Assembly: GCA_964560495.1 (NCBI GenBank)
Contig: CAZLMM010000001.1
Span: forward strand, 158,578-222,577
Length of the DNA stretch: 64,000 bases
Direction: 5' to 3'
DNA from: UBA5069 sp964560495
Lineage (GTDB): Bacteria > Chloroflexota > Anaerolineae > Caldilineales > Caldilineaceae
The notes beneath the pieces are model-generated. The model was not told where the DNA came from and did not search any database. It saw only the letters and a list, made by a program, of their open reading frames with translations. Shown here piece by piece: positions 1 to 8,661 of this stretch; positions within the stretch are counted from its first letter, which is position 1; each line of letters opens with the position of its first letter. The position numbers and the translations under genes were made by a program.

Positions 1-2
1 TG

Positions 3-110
3 GGGTTGGCCGGATACATCATCTGGGAGGATGTGGCGGCGCAGCGCAAGAAAAAGCAAGAAGCTGAACAAACGCGGGTGGGACAGCCCAAGCTCAACGC
101 TGAAGAATGA
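3..110 (+). CDS. lspA: C-terminal end of probable signal peptidase II (partial)
   Basis: The left edge cuts this gene, and only about 35 codons are visible. They read as a short hydrophobic end (GLAGYIIWEDV) followed by a Lys/Gln-rich charged tail (QRKKKQEAEQ), then TGA. Its stop overlaps the start of rluD in an ATGA junction, so the two are translationally coupled. A hydrophobic segment followed by a charged cytoplasmic tail fits the last membrane helix of LspA, and lspA-rluD is a common gene order in many bacteria. No catalytic Asp is in view, so the name rests on position and composition only; another small membrane protein is possible. Confidence 0.4.
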   Translation, partial: GLAGYIIWEDVAAQRKKKQEAEQTRVGQPKLNAEE

Positions 111-1123
111 GCCAGGCGGCTTCTCCGTACACATTCACCGTTGAGGCGGTCGACAGCGGGCAGCGGATCGACCAGTGGCTGGCAAGGTTGTTGCCAGATC
201 GGAGTCGCTCAGAGATTCAGCGATGGATTAAAGATGGCTTGGTGCAGGTCGATGGCGCGCCAGTGAAGTCGAGCCATCGCACGGCAGCCGCCGCACAGGT
301 CATGGTCACGCCGCCCGACGCGCCCCTTCCCGTTCCTCATCTACAAGCCGAAAACCTCCCACTTGCAATCCTCTACGAAGACGCCGACCTGTTAGTCATC
401 GACAAACCAGCCGGCATGGTGGTTCATCCAGCAGCCGGGCACGAACATGGCACCCTGGTCAACGCGGTGCTGAACCACTGCCCAAACATCGAAGGTGTGG
501 GCGGCGAACAGCGACCGGGCATCGTCCATCGCCTGGACAAAGATACATCTGGCCTGATTGTTGTGGCAAAGAATGACCGCGCCCATCGCTTTCTCCAGAG
601 CCAGTTCAAAGCGCGCGCCGTCTTTAAGGAATATCTTGCGCTGGTGGAAGGGGGTGTGGAGCCGCCGCAGGGACGCATCGTTGCGCCCATTGGCCGCCAC
701 CCTGGCGACAGGAAGCGCCAAGCCATCCTGTCGGTGGAGACCCAAAGCAGCGCAGCGCGCGGCCGCGAGGCAATCACCGAGTATCACACCGTCGCCCGTT
801 ACCACAGCCGACCGACCGGCGGCGTCAACGTCATGACCTTCACCCTGCTGCGGGTCATCCTTCACACCGGACGTACGCACCAGATTCGCGTGCATCTGGC
901 CTGGCGCAAACACCCCGTGGTTGGCGATGTGCTCTACGGGCCGGCCAGACCCCGCTTGCCGATCGCGCGCCAGTTTCTCCATGCCCACCGCTTGCGCTTT
1001 GCTCTGCCGGCCACGGGCGAAAGCCGCGAGTTCGTCTCGTCTCTGCCCCCAGAACTGGGGGAGCTTCTGGACAGGTTAGCGTCAGCCGATGGTGGGCGCC
1101 GGGGCAGTAAAGAAAACATTTGA
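107..1123 (+). CDS. rluD: 23S rRNA pseudouridine synthase, RluA/RluD family
   Basis: This 338-residue protein converts uridines of 23S rRNA to pseudouridine. It has an N-terminal S4 RNA-binding domain (about residues 18-75, RIDQWLARLLPDRSR...) and a pseudouridine synthase core with the family signature HRLDKDTSGL near residue 141, whose Asp is the catalytic nucleophile. The RTHQIRVHLA motif near residue 258 is also typical. Length and architecture match RluD. The ATG overlaps the upstream stop by four bases (ATGA). RluD acts on the helix 69 stem-loop in other bacteria, but the exact target (RluC versus RluD type) cannot be fixed from sequence alone. Confidence 0.93.
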   Translation: MSQAASPYTFTVEAVDSGQRIDQWLARLLPDRSRSEIQRWIKDGLVQVDGAPVKSSHRTAAAAQVMVTPPDAPLPVPHLQAENLPLAILYEDADLLVIDKPAGMVVHPAAGHEHGTLVNAVLNHCPNIEGVGGEQRPGIVHRLDKDTSGLIVVAKNDRAHRFLQSQFKARAVFKEYLALVEGGVEPPQGRIVAPIGRHPGDRKRQAILSVETQSSAARGREAITEYHTVARYHSRPTGGVNVMTFTLLRVILHTGRTHQIRVHLAWRKHPVVGDVLYGPARPRLPIARQFLHAHRLRFALPATGESREFVSSLPPELGELLDRLASADGGRRGSKENI

Positions 1124-1237
1124 CGACGCCATAGAATAAGGGCGATAATCGTTGATACGACTTCTGATCTGGTCGGTCGGGAACAGGCGGAGGCTGTGCT
1201 CGCTATTGCAAACGATAAATTCCTGGCTTCAAGCGAC

Positions 1238-1266
1238 TTGACTATTCAGAATAAATGTTCTAAAAT
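1238..1266 (+). promoter_or_regulatory. sigma70-type promoter with LexA-like operator in the spacer
   Basis: TTGACT (1238-1243), a 17-bp spacer and TAAAAT (1261-1266) form a strong promoter upstream of the DUF1801-uvrA' pair. The spacer contains AGAATAAATGTTCT (1248-1261), which differs by one base in the core from the Gram-positive LexA box GAAC-N4-GTTC. The same layout with perfect boxes occurs at 8228-8256 and 57051-57079. SOS control is therefore likely but weaker here. Confidence 0.6.
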
Positions 1267-1317
1267 AAAGTATCCTTCCACCTTGTGTGGGCGCAAACTT
1301 GCTTCACCGACCGTCAA

Positions 1318-1350
1318 TCACGATCAAGTCACGATCAAGTCACTATCAAG
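1318..1350 (+). repeat. three tandem copies of an 11-bp unit (TCACGATCAAG)
   Basis: Units lie at 1318-1328, 1329-1339 and 1340-1350; the last has one mismatch. The last unit runs into the ribosome binding site AAGGAGG (1348-1354) of the DUF1801 gene, so the array sits in that gene's 5' untranslated region. A slippage origin is the simplest explanation. Confidence 0.7.
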
Positions 1351-1359
1351 GAGGTTTCT

Positions 1360-1806
1360 ATGAGCCCAAAGAAGGACGCACAAAAGTCCAGCGGATTCAC
1401 AGCCGAAGAGCAAACTGCGATGAAGGAACGCGCCAAAGAGCTCAAGGCGGAAGAGCGCGCCAGTAAGAACCGAACGGCTGGGGAAAGCGACCTGCTGGCG
1501 AAGATCGCCGAGATGCAGGAGCCGGATCGCTCCATGGCCACGCGGATTCATGAGATCGTCAGCAAGGTCGCACCCGACCTCTGGCCGAAGACCTGGTATG
1601 GGATGCCGGCGTATGCCAAGGACGGCAAGGTCATCTGCTTTTTCCAGGCTGCCAGCAAATTCAACGTGCGCTATGCGACGTTGGGGTTCCAACCGGATGC
1701 GCACCTCGACGAGGGCAACATGTGGCCGGCTTCATTCGCGCTGATCGAGCTGACGCCCGCCGAAGAGGCAACGATTGCCGCACTCGTGAAGAAGGCAGTG
1801 AGCTAA
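1360..1806 (+). CDS. DUF1801-family protein (YdhG-like)
   Basis: This is a 148-residue cytosolic protein. The ATG at 1360 follows a perfect AAGGAGG with 5-base spacing, so this start is preferred over one 75 bases upstream. The N-terminal 50 residues are Lys/Glu-rich and probably helical. Residues 60-148 carry the DUF1801 core, including WPKTWYGMPAYAKDGK and FFQAASKFNVRYATLG. The fold is shared with Bacillus YdhG and frataxin-like iron proteins, but the function is not established. It lies 3 bases ahead of the truncated uvrA under one promoter with a LexA-like box. The family often neighbours stress or drug-resistance genes; no enzymatic role is claimed. Confidence 0.75.
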   Translation: MSPKKDAQKSSGFTAEEQTAMKERAKELKAEERASKNRTAGESDLLAKIAEMQEPDRSMATRIHEIVSKVAPDLWPKTWYGMPAYAKDGKVICFFQAASKFNVRYATLGFQPDAHLDEGNMWPASFALIELTPAEEATIAALVKKAVS

Positions 1807-1809
1807 GGC

Positions 1810-2352
1810 ATGTTTCAGGAATATATCGAGATTCGCGGCGCGCGGGAGAACAACCTGAAGAACATCTCCTTGTGCATCCCCAAGCGCAAGATCACCATCT
1901 TTACAGGCGTATCCGGCTCGGGCAAATCGTCCATTGTGTTCGATACGATCGCCACAGAATCTCAGCGCCTGCGAAACGAAAACTTCAGCATGTTCGTGCG
2001 CAGTTTCCTGCCGAAGTATGCCCAGCTCGACGCGGACGCCATCGAAAACCTGAGCATGTCCATCGTGGTAGATCAGAAGCACATGGGCGACGGTTCTCAC
2101 TCGACCGTTGGCACCGTGACCGACATCAACACTATTGTCGGTCACCTCATGCAAGTCATCGACCGTCTTGTGGACACGGGCAACACGGTCGTCGTCATTG
2201 AACATAACCTGCACGTCATCACGAACGCAGACTGGATCATCGACATGGGTCCCGAAGGCGGCCACAAGGGCGGGCAGGTCATCTTTCAAGGCACGCCCAA
2301 GGAATTATTGAGCGCGACACAATCGCTCACCAGCGTCCATTTGGGTAATTGA
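1810..2352 (+). pseudogene. UvrA-like ABC ATPase with large internal in-frame deletion
   Basis: The frame is open for 180 residues, but a UvrA of the drug-resistance class is roughly 750 residues or more. Residues 1-107 match the UvrA N-terminus: GARENNLKNIS, Walker A GVSGSGKSS at about 33-41, and FVRSFLPKYAQLDADAIENL. Residues from about 112 jump directly to the extreme C-terminus: LVDTGNTVVVIEHNL with the switch His, then DWIIDMGPEGG. The zinc fingers, signature motifs, Walker B of the first ATPase and the whole start of the second ATPase are missing. The junction falls near bases 2131-2143. It is probably a non-functional relic, although the frame is intact and it shares a promoter with the DUF1801 gene. 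A small regulatory product cannot be excluded. Confidence 0.8.
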
Positions 2353-2405
2353 ACCCTTGTGAAAATTCCAGGCAGATACCTGCGTCGCCGCTTGTTCATT
2401 CGACT

Positions 2406-2433
2406 TTGTCTCGACAAAAGAGTATGTTAGAAT
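2406..2433 (+). promoter_or_regulatory. possible promoter of tRNA-Arg copy 1
   Basis: TTGTCT (2406-2411) and TAGAAT (2428-2433) are separated by 16 bases and lie about 20 bases ahead of the tRNA. This is a moderate match to the sigma70 consensus in the right place. Confidence 0.4.
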
Positions 2434-2453
2434 CGGGTAAGAGTGATACCCTT

Positions 2454-2532
<79 letters not shown>

Positions 2533-2581
2533 GCCTGCTGATCGTCCTTCCCGAATACGGGAGACTTCTCTCTCTTCTTGT

Positions 2582-5500
2582 TCATGAGAGAGTCTTTTCT
2601 ATCTTCTCTGCTTCCCACACCAATACACTCGTCGCGTGCCCACTGCGCTGCACTACGCCGCCAACGATCAGCAGTGCATGGCCGCGGATCACCTCGCGCA
2701 GCCGGGCATAGACCGCAGGCTTGACCACAAGATCGAGCAGTCCGCTTTCATCCTCCAGCGACATGAAGAGGATGCCGTTCGCGGTCGCCGGGCGCTGACG
2801 CACGACCACATAGCCCGCCACGCGCACCTGTCGCCCCGCCTCCATCTGTTTGATCTGCCACGTACTGAGGATTCCCCGGCTGCGGAGCGCCGACCGATAA
2901 TGCACCATCACCTGGCGTTCAGGCGAAAGCTCCATCAACTCGTACTCCCACGCCGTTTGCTCCATGGCGCTTAGGGCGGGCAGGGGCGCCACTGATGGCT
3001 CAGTGGTTAAGTCGAAACCATCAAGGTGGTTGCCTAGATCGCCCAGACGCCAGAGGAGTTGCCGGCGTTCGCCCAAGCCGTCCAGCGCGCCAGCGCGAAT
3101 CAGATTGGTCACGACAGCCGCAGATAGCCGCGTTCGCCGGCAGAAATCTTCCAGGTCGGCAAAACCGCTTGCGCTGCGCGCCGCTTCGATGCGCTTCCAC
3201 GCCGTTTCGCCTACCTGGGCGATGGTGCACAGCCCAGTGCGTAGCGCCCAACCATGTTTTCCTAGTCGCTCAAGCGTATAGCGGCAGCAACTGCGCTGAA
3301 TATCGGGCGGCAATGTTTCAATGCCATGACGCCGTGCATCGCCAATGAGCACCTCCGGCGGATAGAAGCCCATGGGCTGCTGGTTGAGCAGTGCGCAGTA
3401 AAAGGCTGGTGCATGATAGCATTTCAGCCAGAGCGTCTGATAGGCGATGAGAGCGAAACTGGCCGCATGGGATTTGCAAAAGCCATAGCCTGCAAAACCA
3501 GCCAATTGAGTGAAGATTGCTTCCGCCTCCAGCTCATCGAGTCCCCGTTGGGTTGCTCCCTGCACAAAACGAGAGCGCAGCGCAGCCATCTCTGCATCCG
3601 AGCGGCTGCGCGACAGGGCGCGGCGCAGGCGATCTGCCTCGCCTGCTGTGAATCCTGCCGCGGTAACGGCCATACGAATGGCCTGCTCCTGGAAGAGCAG
3701 CACCCCCAACGATTCACGCAGCACTGGCTCCAGACTGGGATGCACATAGCGCACCGGTTCTTCCCCAGTGCGTCTGCGCAGATAGGGATGCACAGCCCCG
3801 CCCTGGATCGGCCCGGGCCGCACGATAGCGACTTCCACAACGATGTCCTCGAAGCAGGCCGGTTTGAGCCGCGGCAGCATCTGCTGTTGGGCGCGACTCT
3901 CTACCTGAAAGGCGCCAATCGTGTCCGCCCGCTGCAACATCTGATACACCACTGGATCGTCGAGCGGCAGCGCATCCAGGTCGGGCGCACTGCCGGTTAT
4001 TTCCGTAATATAAGTCAATGCTTCGCTCACCACGCCCAACGTGCGCAGCGCCAGCAGATCGATCTTGATCAATCCGGCATCCTCGACGCTCTCCTTGTCC
4101 CACTGACAGACGAAGCGCTCCGGCATAGTCGCCGGCTCCAAAGGCACAATTGCATCCAACGGCGCACGCGTGATGAGCATACCGCCGCTGTGGATGGAAA
4201 GGTGGTGCGGACAGCCGTCGATCTGACGGAGGAGAGGGAGCAGGCGAATGGTGGATGATGCACTGCCGATTAGAGATGAAACGTCACCAGCGCCACGAAC
4301 TGCGTCATCGGCAGCAAGCCATGCCTCAATTTTTTCTGCGGCAGCATGTGGAGAGTTGGTGTCCAGCCTGCGTTCGATCTGCCCGATGGTTTCAGCGGGA
4401 ATCGCCAGCGCCTTACCCAGGTCTCGCAGCGCCGAACGTGCCTGATACGTGACGACATTACAGACCATAGCAGTGTGACTCCGCCCATATTTCTCGTAAA
4501 TGTACTGGATCACCTCCTCGCGGCGGTCAGCGGCAAAATCAATGTCAATGTCGGGCATGGTGAAGCGGTCGCTGCTCAAAAAACGCTCGAAGAGCAGATT
4601 GTATGCCAGCGGGTCGACATTAGTGATTCCCAACAGATAAGCAACGATGGAGTTGGCCGCCGACCCCCGTCCCTGACAACGGATGCCCAGGGAGCGAGCA
4701 AAACGCACGATGTCCCACACCACCAGGAAGTATTCAGCCAGGCTTGCCTGTTCGATGATCTCCAACTCGTGCGTCAACTGTTTGAGCGCCTTCGGCTGCA
4801 AGTCGGGATAGCGCGTGAAGAGGTTGGCGTGGCAGAGTTCATAGAGCATGAGAAAAGGAGAGGCAGACGATTGAGCGGGCGGAGAGGTCGCAAGAAACGC
4901 AGGCAGACGCAGACCAGAAAAATCCAGGGAAACGCGGCAGCGTTCGGCAATCGCTACACTGTTGGTCAATGCGTCGGGGCGTTCGGCGAAGCGCCGAGCC
5001 ATCTCCAGAGGGGAAGGCAAGGCATAGCTGCTATTCAGCGGCAGATGCCCCCCGCGCTGCGCTTCTTCCAACGTTGTATTGCAGCGAATCGCAATCAGAG
5101 CGTCACGTAGCTTGCTCCCCGAACGGGTCGCATAGTGAACATTGTTGGTAGCGACAACAGGCAGTTTGGTTCTGTGCGCCAGGCGTAACAGGCCGCGCAA
5201 GACTCGATCATCATCGGGCAGATCATGATGCTGCAGTTCGACGTACAGACAGCCTGCACCAAAGGTCTCACGCAGTCGGTCGAGAGCACAGCGCGCTTCT
5301 GCTTCCTCGCCACGTCGCACCGCGCCAGCCACAGGCCCGCAGCGGCAGCCCGTCAGCGCGATCAGACCGTTGCTGTGCATCCCTAATCGATCCCAAGTCA
5401 ACGTTGGAGTCACCTTTCCCGGCCAATCAGCTTCCGGCATCCGACCGTCCACCTGCGCTATACGGCTGGCAGTGACCAGGCGACACAGATTGCCATACCC

Positions 5501-5752
5501 CTCCTGTGTTTCAGCCAGCAGAGTCAAATGATGACCATGCGTCAGCGTCACCTCGGCGCCAATGAGAGCAGCCAGTCCTCCCCGTTGCGCCGCAGTCCAA
5601 AAGCGCACTGCGCCGGCCAATGAATCATGATCGGTCAAAGCCAGACCGCGTAGCCCCAGTTCAGCGCCCCGGGTCACCAGGCTTTCGGGAGAAGAAGCGG
5701 CGTCGAGCAGTGAAAAATAGCTGTGACAGTGTAGTTCAGCGTATTCCGGCAC
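2582..5752 (-). CDS. dnaE2: error-prone DNA polymerase III alpha subunit, DnaE2/ImuC
   Basis: This is the translesion polymerase of the ImuA-ImuB-DnaE2 mutasome. An N-terminal PHP domain starts at once (YAELHCHSYFSLL, TDHDSLAGA). The C-family polymerase core contains PDIDIDFAADRREE with two catalytic aspartates and GRGSAANSIVAYLLG. The C-terminal part has helix-hairpin-helix and OB-fold segments (VRVAGYVVVRQRPATANG). With the GTG at 5752 the protein is 1,056 residues, the usual DnaE2 length. That start lies 8 bases after the stop of the DUF6504 gene. An ATG at 5818 would overlap that gene by 59 bases and add residues with no PHP similarity. It is the last gene of an SOS-controlled operon. Confidence 0.95.
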   Translation of the reverse strand: MPEYAELHCHSYFSLLDAASSPESLVTRGAELGLRGLALTDHDSLAGAVRFWTAAQRGGLAALIGAEVTLTHGHHLTLLAETQEGYGNLCRLVTASRIAQVDGRMPEADWPGKVTPTLTWDRLGMHSNGLIALTGCRCGPVAGAVRRGEEAEARCALDRLRETFGAGCLYVELQHHDLPDDDRVLRGLLRLAHRTKLPVVATNNVHYATRSGSKLRDALIAIRCNTTLEEAQRGGHLPLNSSYALPSPLEMARRFAERPDALTNSVAIAERCRVSLDFSGLRLPAFLATSPPAQSSASPFLMLYELCHANLFTRYPDLQPKALKQLTHELEIIEQASLAEYFLVVWDIVRFARSLGIRCQGRGSAANSIVAYLLGITNVDPLAYNLLFERFLSSDRFTMPDIDIDFAADRREEVIQYIYEKYGRSHTAMVCNVVTYQARSALRDLGKALAIPAETIGQIERRLDTNSPHAAAEKIEAWLAADDAVRGAGDVSSLIGSASSTIRLLPLLRQIDGCPHHLSIHSGGMLITRAPLDAIVPLEPATMPERFVCQWDKESVEDAGLIKIDLLALRTLGVVSEALTYITEITGSAPDLDALPLDDPVVYQMLQRADTIGAFQVESRAQQQMLPRLKPACFEDIVVEVAIVRPGPIQGGAVHPYLRRRTGEEPVRYVHPSLEPVLRESLGVLLFQEQAIRMAVTAAGFTAGEADRLRRALSRSRSDAEMAALRSRFVQGATQRGLDELEAEAIFTQLAGFAGYGFCKSHAASFALIAYQTLWLKCYHAPAFYCALLNQQPMGFYPPEVLIGDARRHGIETLPPDIQRSCCRYTLERLGKHGWALRTGLCTIAQVGETAWKRIEAARSASGFADLEDFCRRTRLSAAVVTNLIRAGALDGLGERRQLLWRLGDLGNHLDGFDLTTEPSVAPLPALSAMEQTAWEYELMELSPERQVMVHYRSALRSRGILSTWQIKQMEAGRQVRVAGYVVVRQRPATANGILFMSLEDESGLLDLVVKPAVYARLREVIRGHALLIVGGVVQRSGHATSVLVWEAEKIEKTLS

Positions 5753-5759
5753 GAAACAG

Positions 5760-6020
5760 TCAATCGTAGAGCTTGGACAAAAACCATTCCTCGGCCAACA
5801 AATCTTGGTAAAGCACACACAACAGTCCGTTCACAGTGATGACAGCCAGATACTCGCGCCAGATTCGCCCGTCATCGCTCCACCAATCCGCGTCCACCTG
5901 CCAATGCTGCTGAATCTGCGCCAAGCGATACGTGCGATTGCGCCAGGTGAAACGAAGGGGTCGCCCGCGGTCGTCGATCTGTACGCTGATCGGTTCGCCT
6001 TCTGGCCAAAGACGTGACAT
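5760..6020 (-). CDS. DUF6504 family protein of the mutasome operon
   Basis: The 86-residue product contains the recognisable pattern MSRLWPEGEPISVQ, WRNRTYRLAQI, WWSDDGRIWREYL and DLLAEEWFLSKLYD. Small proteins of this family are commonly encoded between imuB and dnaE2. Their molecular role is unknown; an accessory to translesion synthesis is inferred from the position. The ATG at 6020 is preceded by AGGA; an earlier ATG at 6143 would overlap imuB by 53 bases. The gap to dnaE2 is 7 bases. Confidence 0.8.
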   Translation of the reverse strand: MSRLWPEGEPISVQIDDRGRPLRFTWRNRTYRLAQIQQHWQVDADWWSDDGRIWREYLAVITVNGLLCVLYQDLLAEEWFLSKLYD

Positions 6021-6090
6021 AGCCGTCCTGCGATTAATGTGGGGCCGGGCATGAGGAAGGAGCGGTGAGCGCCCATAGGAAAAGATCTGG

Positions 6091-7305
6091 CTACGGATTG
6101 ACTTCCCGTTGGGAGGCAACCGGGAAAGCGTCAAATCGCCCACGGCGTTCGGCTATAGGATGACCTGGCTTTGGCAATTCACTGCGGAACAGATAAGCGC
6201 CATAGCGCCCACTCAATATATCTGCGGCTGCGTCGGGTGTAGCCAGGTCAGTGGACGGCTCGTCGAACAAAGTGGGCTGACACACTGTCAGACTGCCAGT
6301 CTCTAACGCCTGCCAGCGCACGGCCTGTACTTGCCCCGGCCAGGGCTGCGCACCCAACGTCTGTATGAGCGCCGCTTGCACGCGCTCTGGTTGGCTGGCG
6401 GCTTCTACAAAAGTTAGATCCATGCTTTGTTCAGCAGCGACTTGGAAATCCAGCGCAAGGCGCAAACGACGCAACCCAACCAGCGCCATCGCCCAGCGCG
6501 CCAGCGCGGGCCGCAAGCTGGACATCACCGCCTCCACCACTGGTCGCAGCAAACCAGACGACGGGTCAATCGTCACTGTGATGGGCGTTGCGCTTTGCTG
6601 CCCGCTGCCGCACACAGGCCTGTCATCTTTTCCTTGCGCCCAGCGGTGTGCCAGCCTGCCCGCAGCGCCGAACCGCTGCCAGACGGCGGCCGCGGGTAGC
6701 GCAGCAAACTGCCCCAATGTACGCACGCCCAACCAATAAAGCTGTTGCAGATGATCTGCCGGCAGGGGCAGGAGCGTCACCGGCAGCGGCGTCAGGAAAC
6801 GCACCTCGTCGGCCTGAGCGACCAGCCGCACCCGTCCGGGTGCAGTCTGCATAGCGGCCGCGTGCGCCGTGAATTTACCCGAATCCCAACCCAAGGCTGG
6901 CTGCATGGTTGCGCCACATAATGCGCGCACACGCTGCCCTAGTTCCACAGCCAGAGGCTGTGCTGTGCGGGTCTCCTGTGCAATAGATTGCAGGTCTATA
7001 TACAGCATTCCCCAGGTCAGCGCCTCCACAGGCAATTCCCAACGAGCAGCAGTTGCCACCAGTGCATCTTGCTCTGCCTGGCAGCCGGATAGATCGAGGG
7101 GACGCACCAATATCTCTGGACAATAGAGCTTCGCCTGATCTGGACGCTGGCGTGGCTGGACGCCACAGTGCTGAGCTTCCGACGAGACCGCCCACAACCG
7201 TTCATCCGGCCCCAGCAAGCCTAACGGTCGTCCCGCCCATGCCGGCTGTTGGCGACAGGCAAACGCAATCAGAAAATGGGGAATGCGGCAGCACAAAACG
7301 CTCAT
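6091..7305 (-). CDS. imuB: ImuB-like Y-family polymerase paralog (catalytically dead)
   Basis: This 404-residue protein keeps the Y-family palm/fingers/thumb order. The thumb HhH region reads LYWLGVRTLGQFAALPAAAV, and the little-finger-like domain follows. The catalytic acids are missing: the N-terminus reads LCCRIPHFLIA where an active enzyme has DMDAFFA, and YIDLQS replaces SIDEA. In characterised mutasomes ImuB is a non-catalytic adaptor linking the beta clamp, ImuA and DnaE2. It follows imuA by 12 bases and is followed by the DUF6504 gene and dnaE2, so it belongs to one SOS transcription unit. Confidence 0.85.
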   Translation of the reverse strand: MSVLCCRIPHFLIAFACRQQPAWAGRPLGLLGPDERLWAVSSEAQHCGVQPRQRPDQAKLYCPEILVRPLDLSGCQAEQDALVATAARWELPVEALTWGMLYIDLQSIAQETRTAQPLAVELGQRVRALCGATMQPALGWDSGKFTAHAAAMQTAPGRVRLVAQADEVRFLTPLPVTLLPLPADHLQQLYWLGVRTLGQFAALPAAAVWQRFGAAGRLAHRWAQGKDDRPVCGSGQQSATPITVTIDPSSGLLRPVVEAVMSSLRPALARWAMALVGLRRLRLALDFQVAAEQSMDLTFVEAASQPERVQAALIQTLGAQPWPGQVQAVRWQALETGSLTVCQPTLFDEPSTDLATPDAAADILSGRYGAYLFRSELPKPGHPIAERRGRFDAFPVASQREVNP

Positions 7306-7317
7306 TTCTGTGTGGTT

Positions 7318-8112
7318 TCACCAGGTTCCACTGGCCTTGACCGTCCCGTTGAAGGTGATCTCCACCGCCGCGCTGCCGGCTTTTTGCCTCCACTGGCTTT
7401 TGAGAACGTGCGCCTGAGCGCGATAGCCGACCAATTCACCGCGCCGCCGCAGCCATTGCTCCCGTCGCATCTCGATGTGCAACGCGGCAGCCCAACGCAC
7501 CCGGCGGCTGGCATCCAGATTGAGCCAGCGTAGCCAGGGCGCCTGTGGCTCTTCCAGAAAAATCAGCGCGCAGCCACTGATACGTACTAGTTGTCGCAAG
7601 TGGGGCAGCATAGCATCCAAAGCATGCGCCGCCGCCTGATTCGCCGTCAGATCGGCCAGACTATCTACCACCAAGACGCGCACTTTGCGACTTTGCATCA
7701 GATCGCCTATCATCTCGACGGTTTGCCGCCCGATAACAGGCCGTCCCACGAGCAGAAAATTCAGGTCTAAGCCACAGCGAGCTGCATAGTCCGGATCCGC
7801 AGTACGAGCAAGATCGAGGAGAGCGACAGTATGGACAGTGCGGCCGCCTAAGCCTGTGCGCTGTCCATCCGCCAGGAGCTTATACGCCAGCGTCAACTTT
7901 CCCGATGTAGAGTGTCCGCTGAGCAAGGTGATCTCTCCCAGGGGTGCGCCTCCGCACCCGGTGATCGCGTCCAGGTTCGAGAATCCGGTGGAGAGATGGG
8001 GCGGCGCACGTCGTTCATCCAGTTCCCCGCCACGACGTAGCGCCTGGGGGCCATATCGCTGCTGCACACTCGCCACAACGTTTTCTATTCGCCGCCGCTT
8101 GGCTTCACTCAT
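7318..8112 (-). CDS. imuA: ImuA-like RecA-fold protein
   Basis: The 264-residue product has a RecA-like core with a P-loop (GHSTSGKLTL, about residues 66-75), a Walker B-like strand (VRVLVVDSLADL) and a hydrophobic beta strand after it (GCALIFLEE). Length and position ahead of imuB match ImuA, which inhibits or positions RecA during damage-induced mutagenesis in Myxococcus and Caulobacter. The ATG at 8112 is used; a GTG one codon upstream is possible. The operon promoter with a perfect LexA box lies about 115 bases upstream, leaving a leader of about 110 bases. Confidence 0.85.
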   Translation of the reverse strand: MSEAKRRRIENVVASVQQRYGPQALRRGGELDERRAPPHLSTGFSNLDAITGCGGAPLGEITLLSGHSTSGKLTLAYKLLADGQRTGLGGRTVHTVALLDLARTADPDYAARCGLDLNFLLVGRPVIGRQTVEMIGDLMQSRKVRVLVVDSLADLTANQAAAHALDAMLPHLRQLVRISGCALIFLEEPQAPWLRWLNLDASRRVRWAAALHIEMRREQWLRRRGELVGYRAQAHVLKSQWRQKAGSAAVEITFNGTVKASGTW

Positions 8113-8227
8113 CACTCGTTTTATGACTCACGCGCCAGGGCCAGTCACCATCCGGAGTGACTGTCACCTCACACTCATGCACAAATTCGATTTGAAAGTC
8201 AGGGAGAAGGCGGCGATGAATGCCCAG

Positions 8228-8256
8228 ATTATACAGAACATTCGTTCTATTGGCAA
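8228..8256 (-). promoter_or_regulatory. SOS promoter: LexA box inside the -35/-10 spacer of imuA
   Basis: Read on the minus strand: TTGCCA, exactly 17 bases, TATAAT. The spacer holds the palindrome AGAACGAATGTTCT (8235-8248), a perfect GAAC-N4-GTTC operator of the Bacillus-type LexA. Operator and core promoter overlap completely, so a bound repressor would block RNA polymerase. An almost identical arrangement sits at 57051-57079. Confidence 0.88.
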
Positions 8257-8411
8257 ATCAGAGAAGACGATGCACTCTGACGTAATGCCCTCGGCCTGCA
8301 CCCACTTGCCAAGTGGCCGACCTGCGCCAGACCTGATCTTTGAGGGAATGACCGGCCAGGTGGGTGCTGGCGCAGCTCAAGTAGGAGAGGCTGGGACGTG
8401 GGATTCTAAGC

Positions 8412-8449
8412 AAAAGCGGGCATCGTCGAGGCCGACAGTGCCCGCTTTT
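8412..8449. terminator. bidirectional intrinsic terminator
   Basis: Arms AAAAGCGGGCA (8412-8422) and TGCCCGCTTTT (8439-8449) pair perfectly around a 16-base loop. The A-run and T-run make it usable on either strand. It sits between the imuA promoter and tRNA copy 2, so it probably insulates the mutasome operon from transcription arriving from the right. The remaining sequence of 8257-8504 shows nothing else recognisable. Confidence 0.65.
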
Positions 8450-8504
8450 ATGCTATTATAGCTTCCTACAAGATCGGTGTTAGTAACTGCACCCCACTAC
8501 ATCT

Positions 8505-8583
<79 letters not shown>

Positions 8584-8612
8584 ACTACAGATTGTGGTAG
8601 TTTCTACACGCC

Positions 8613-8661
8613 ACACCGCTACAAGTTGTGTATCAGAACGCAACCTATAGCGGTGTTTTTT
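8613..8661 (+). terminator. intrinsic terminator after tRNA-Arg copy 2
   Basis: ACACCGCTA (8613-8621) pairs with TAGCGGTGT (8648-8656), with further pairing inside (AGTTGTG against CGCAACC), followed by a run of T to 8661. The rest of 8662-8846 has no gene that I can support. Confidence 0.75.

Noticed and set aside
7838..8461. 207-codon plus-strand frame across the imuA start and its promoter
   Set aside because: It covers the SOS promoter and terminator and lacks any conserved pattern.
2533..8504. Integrase, excisionase or transposase within the tRNA-bracketed segment
   Set aside because: All coding space is taken by dnaE2, DUF6504, imuB and imuA; no recombinase motif was seen.
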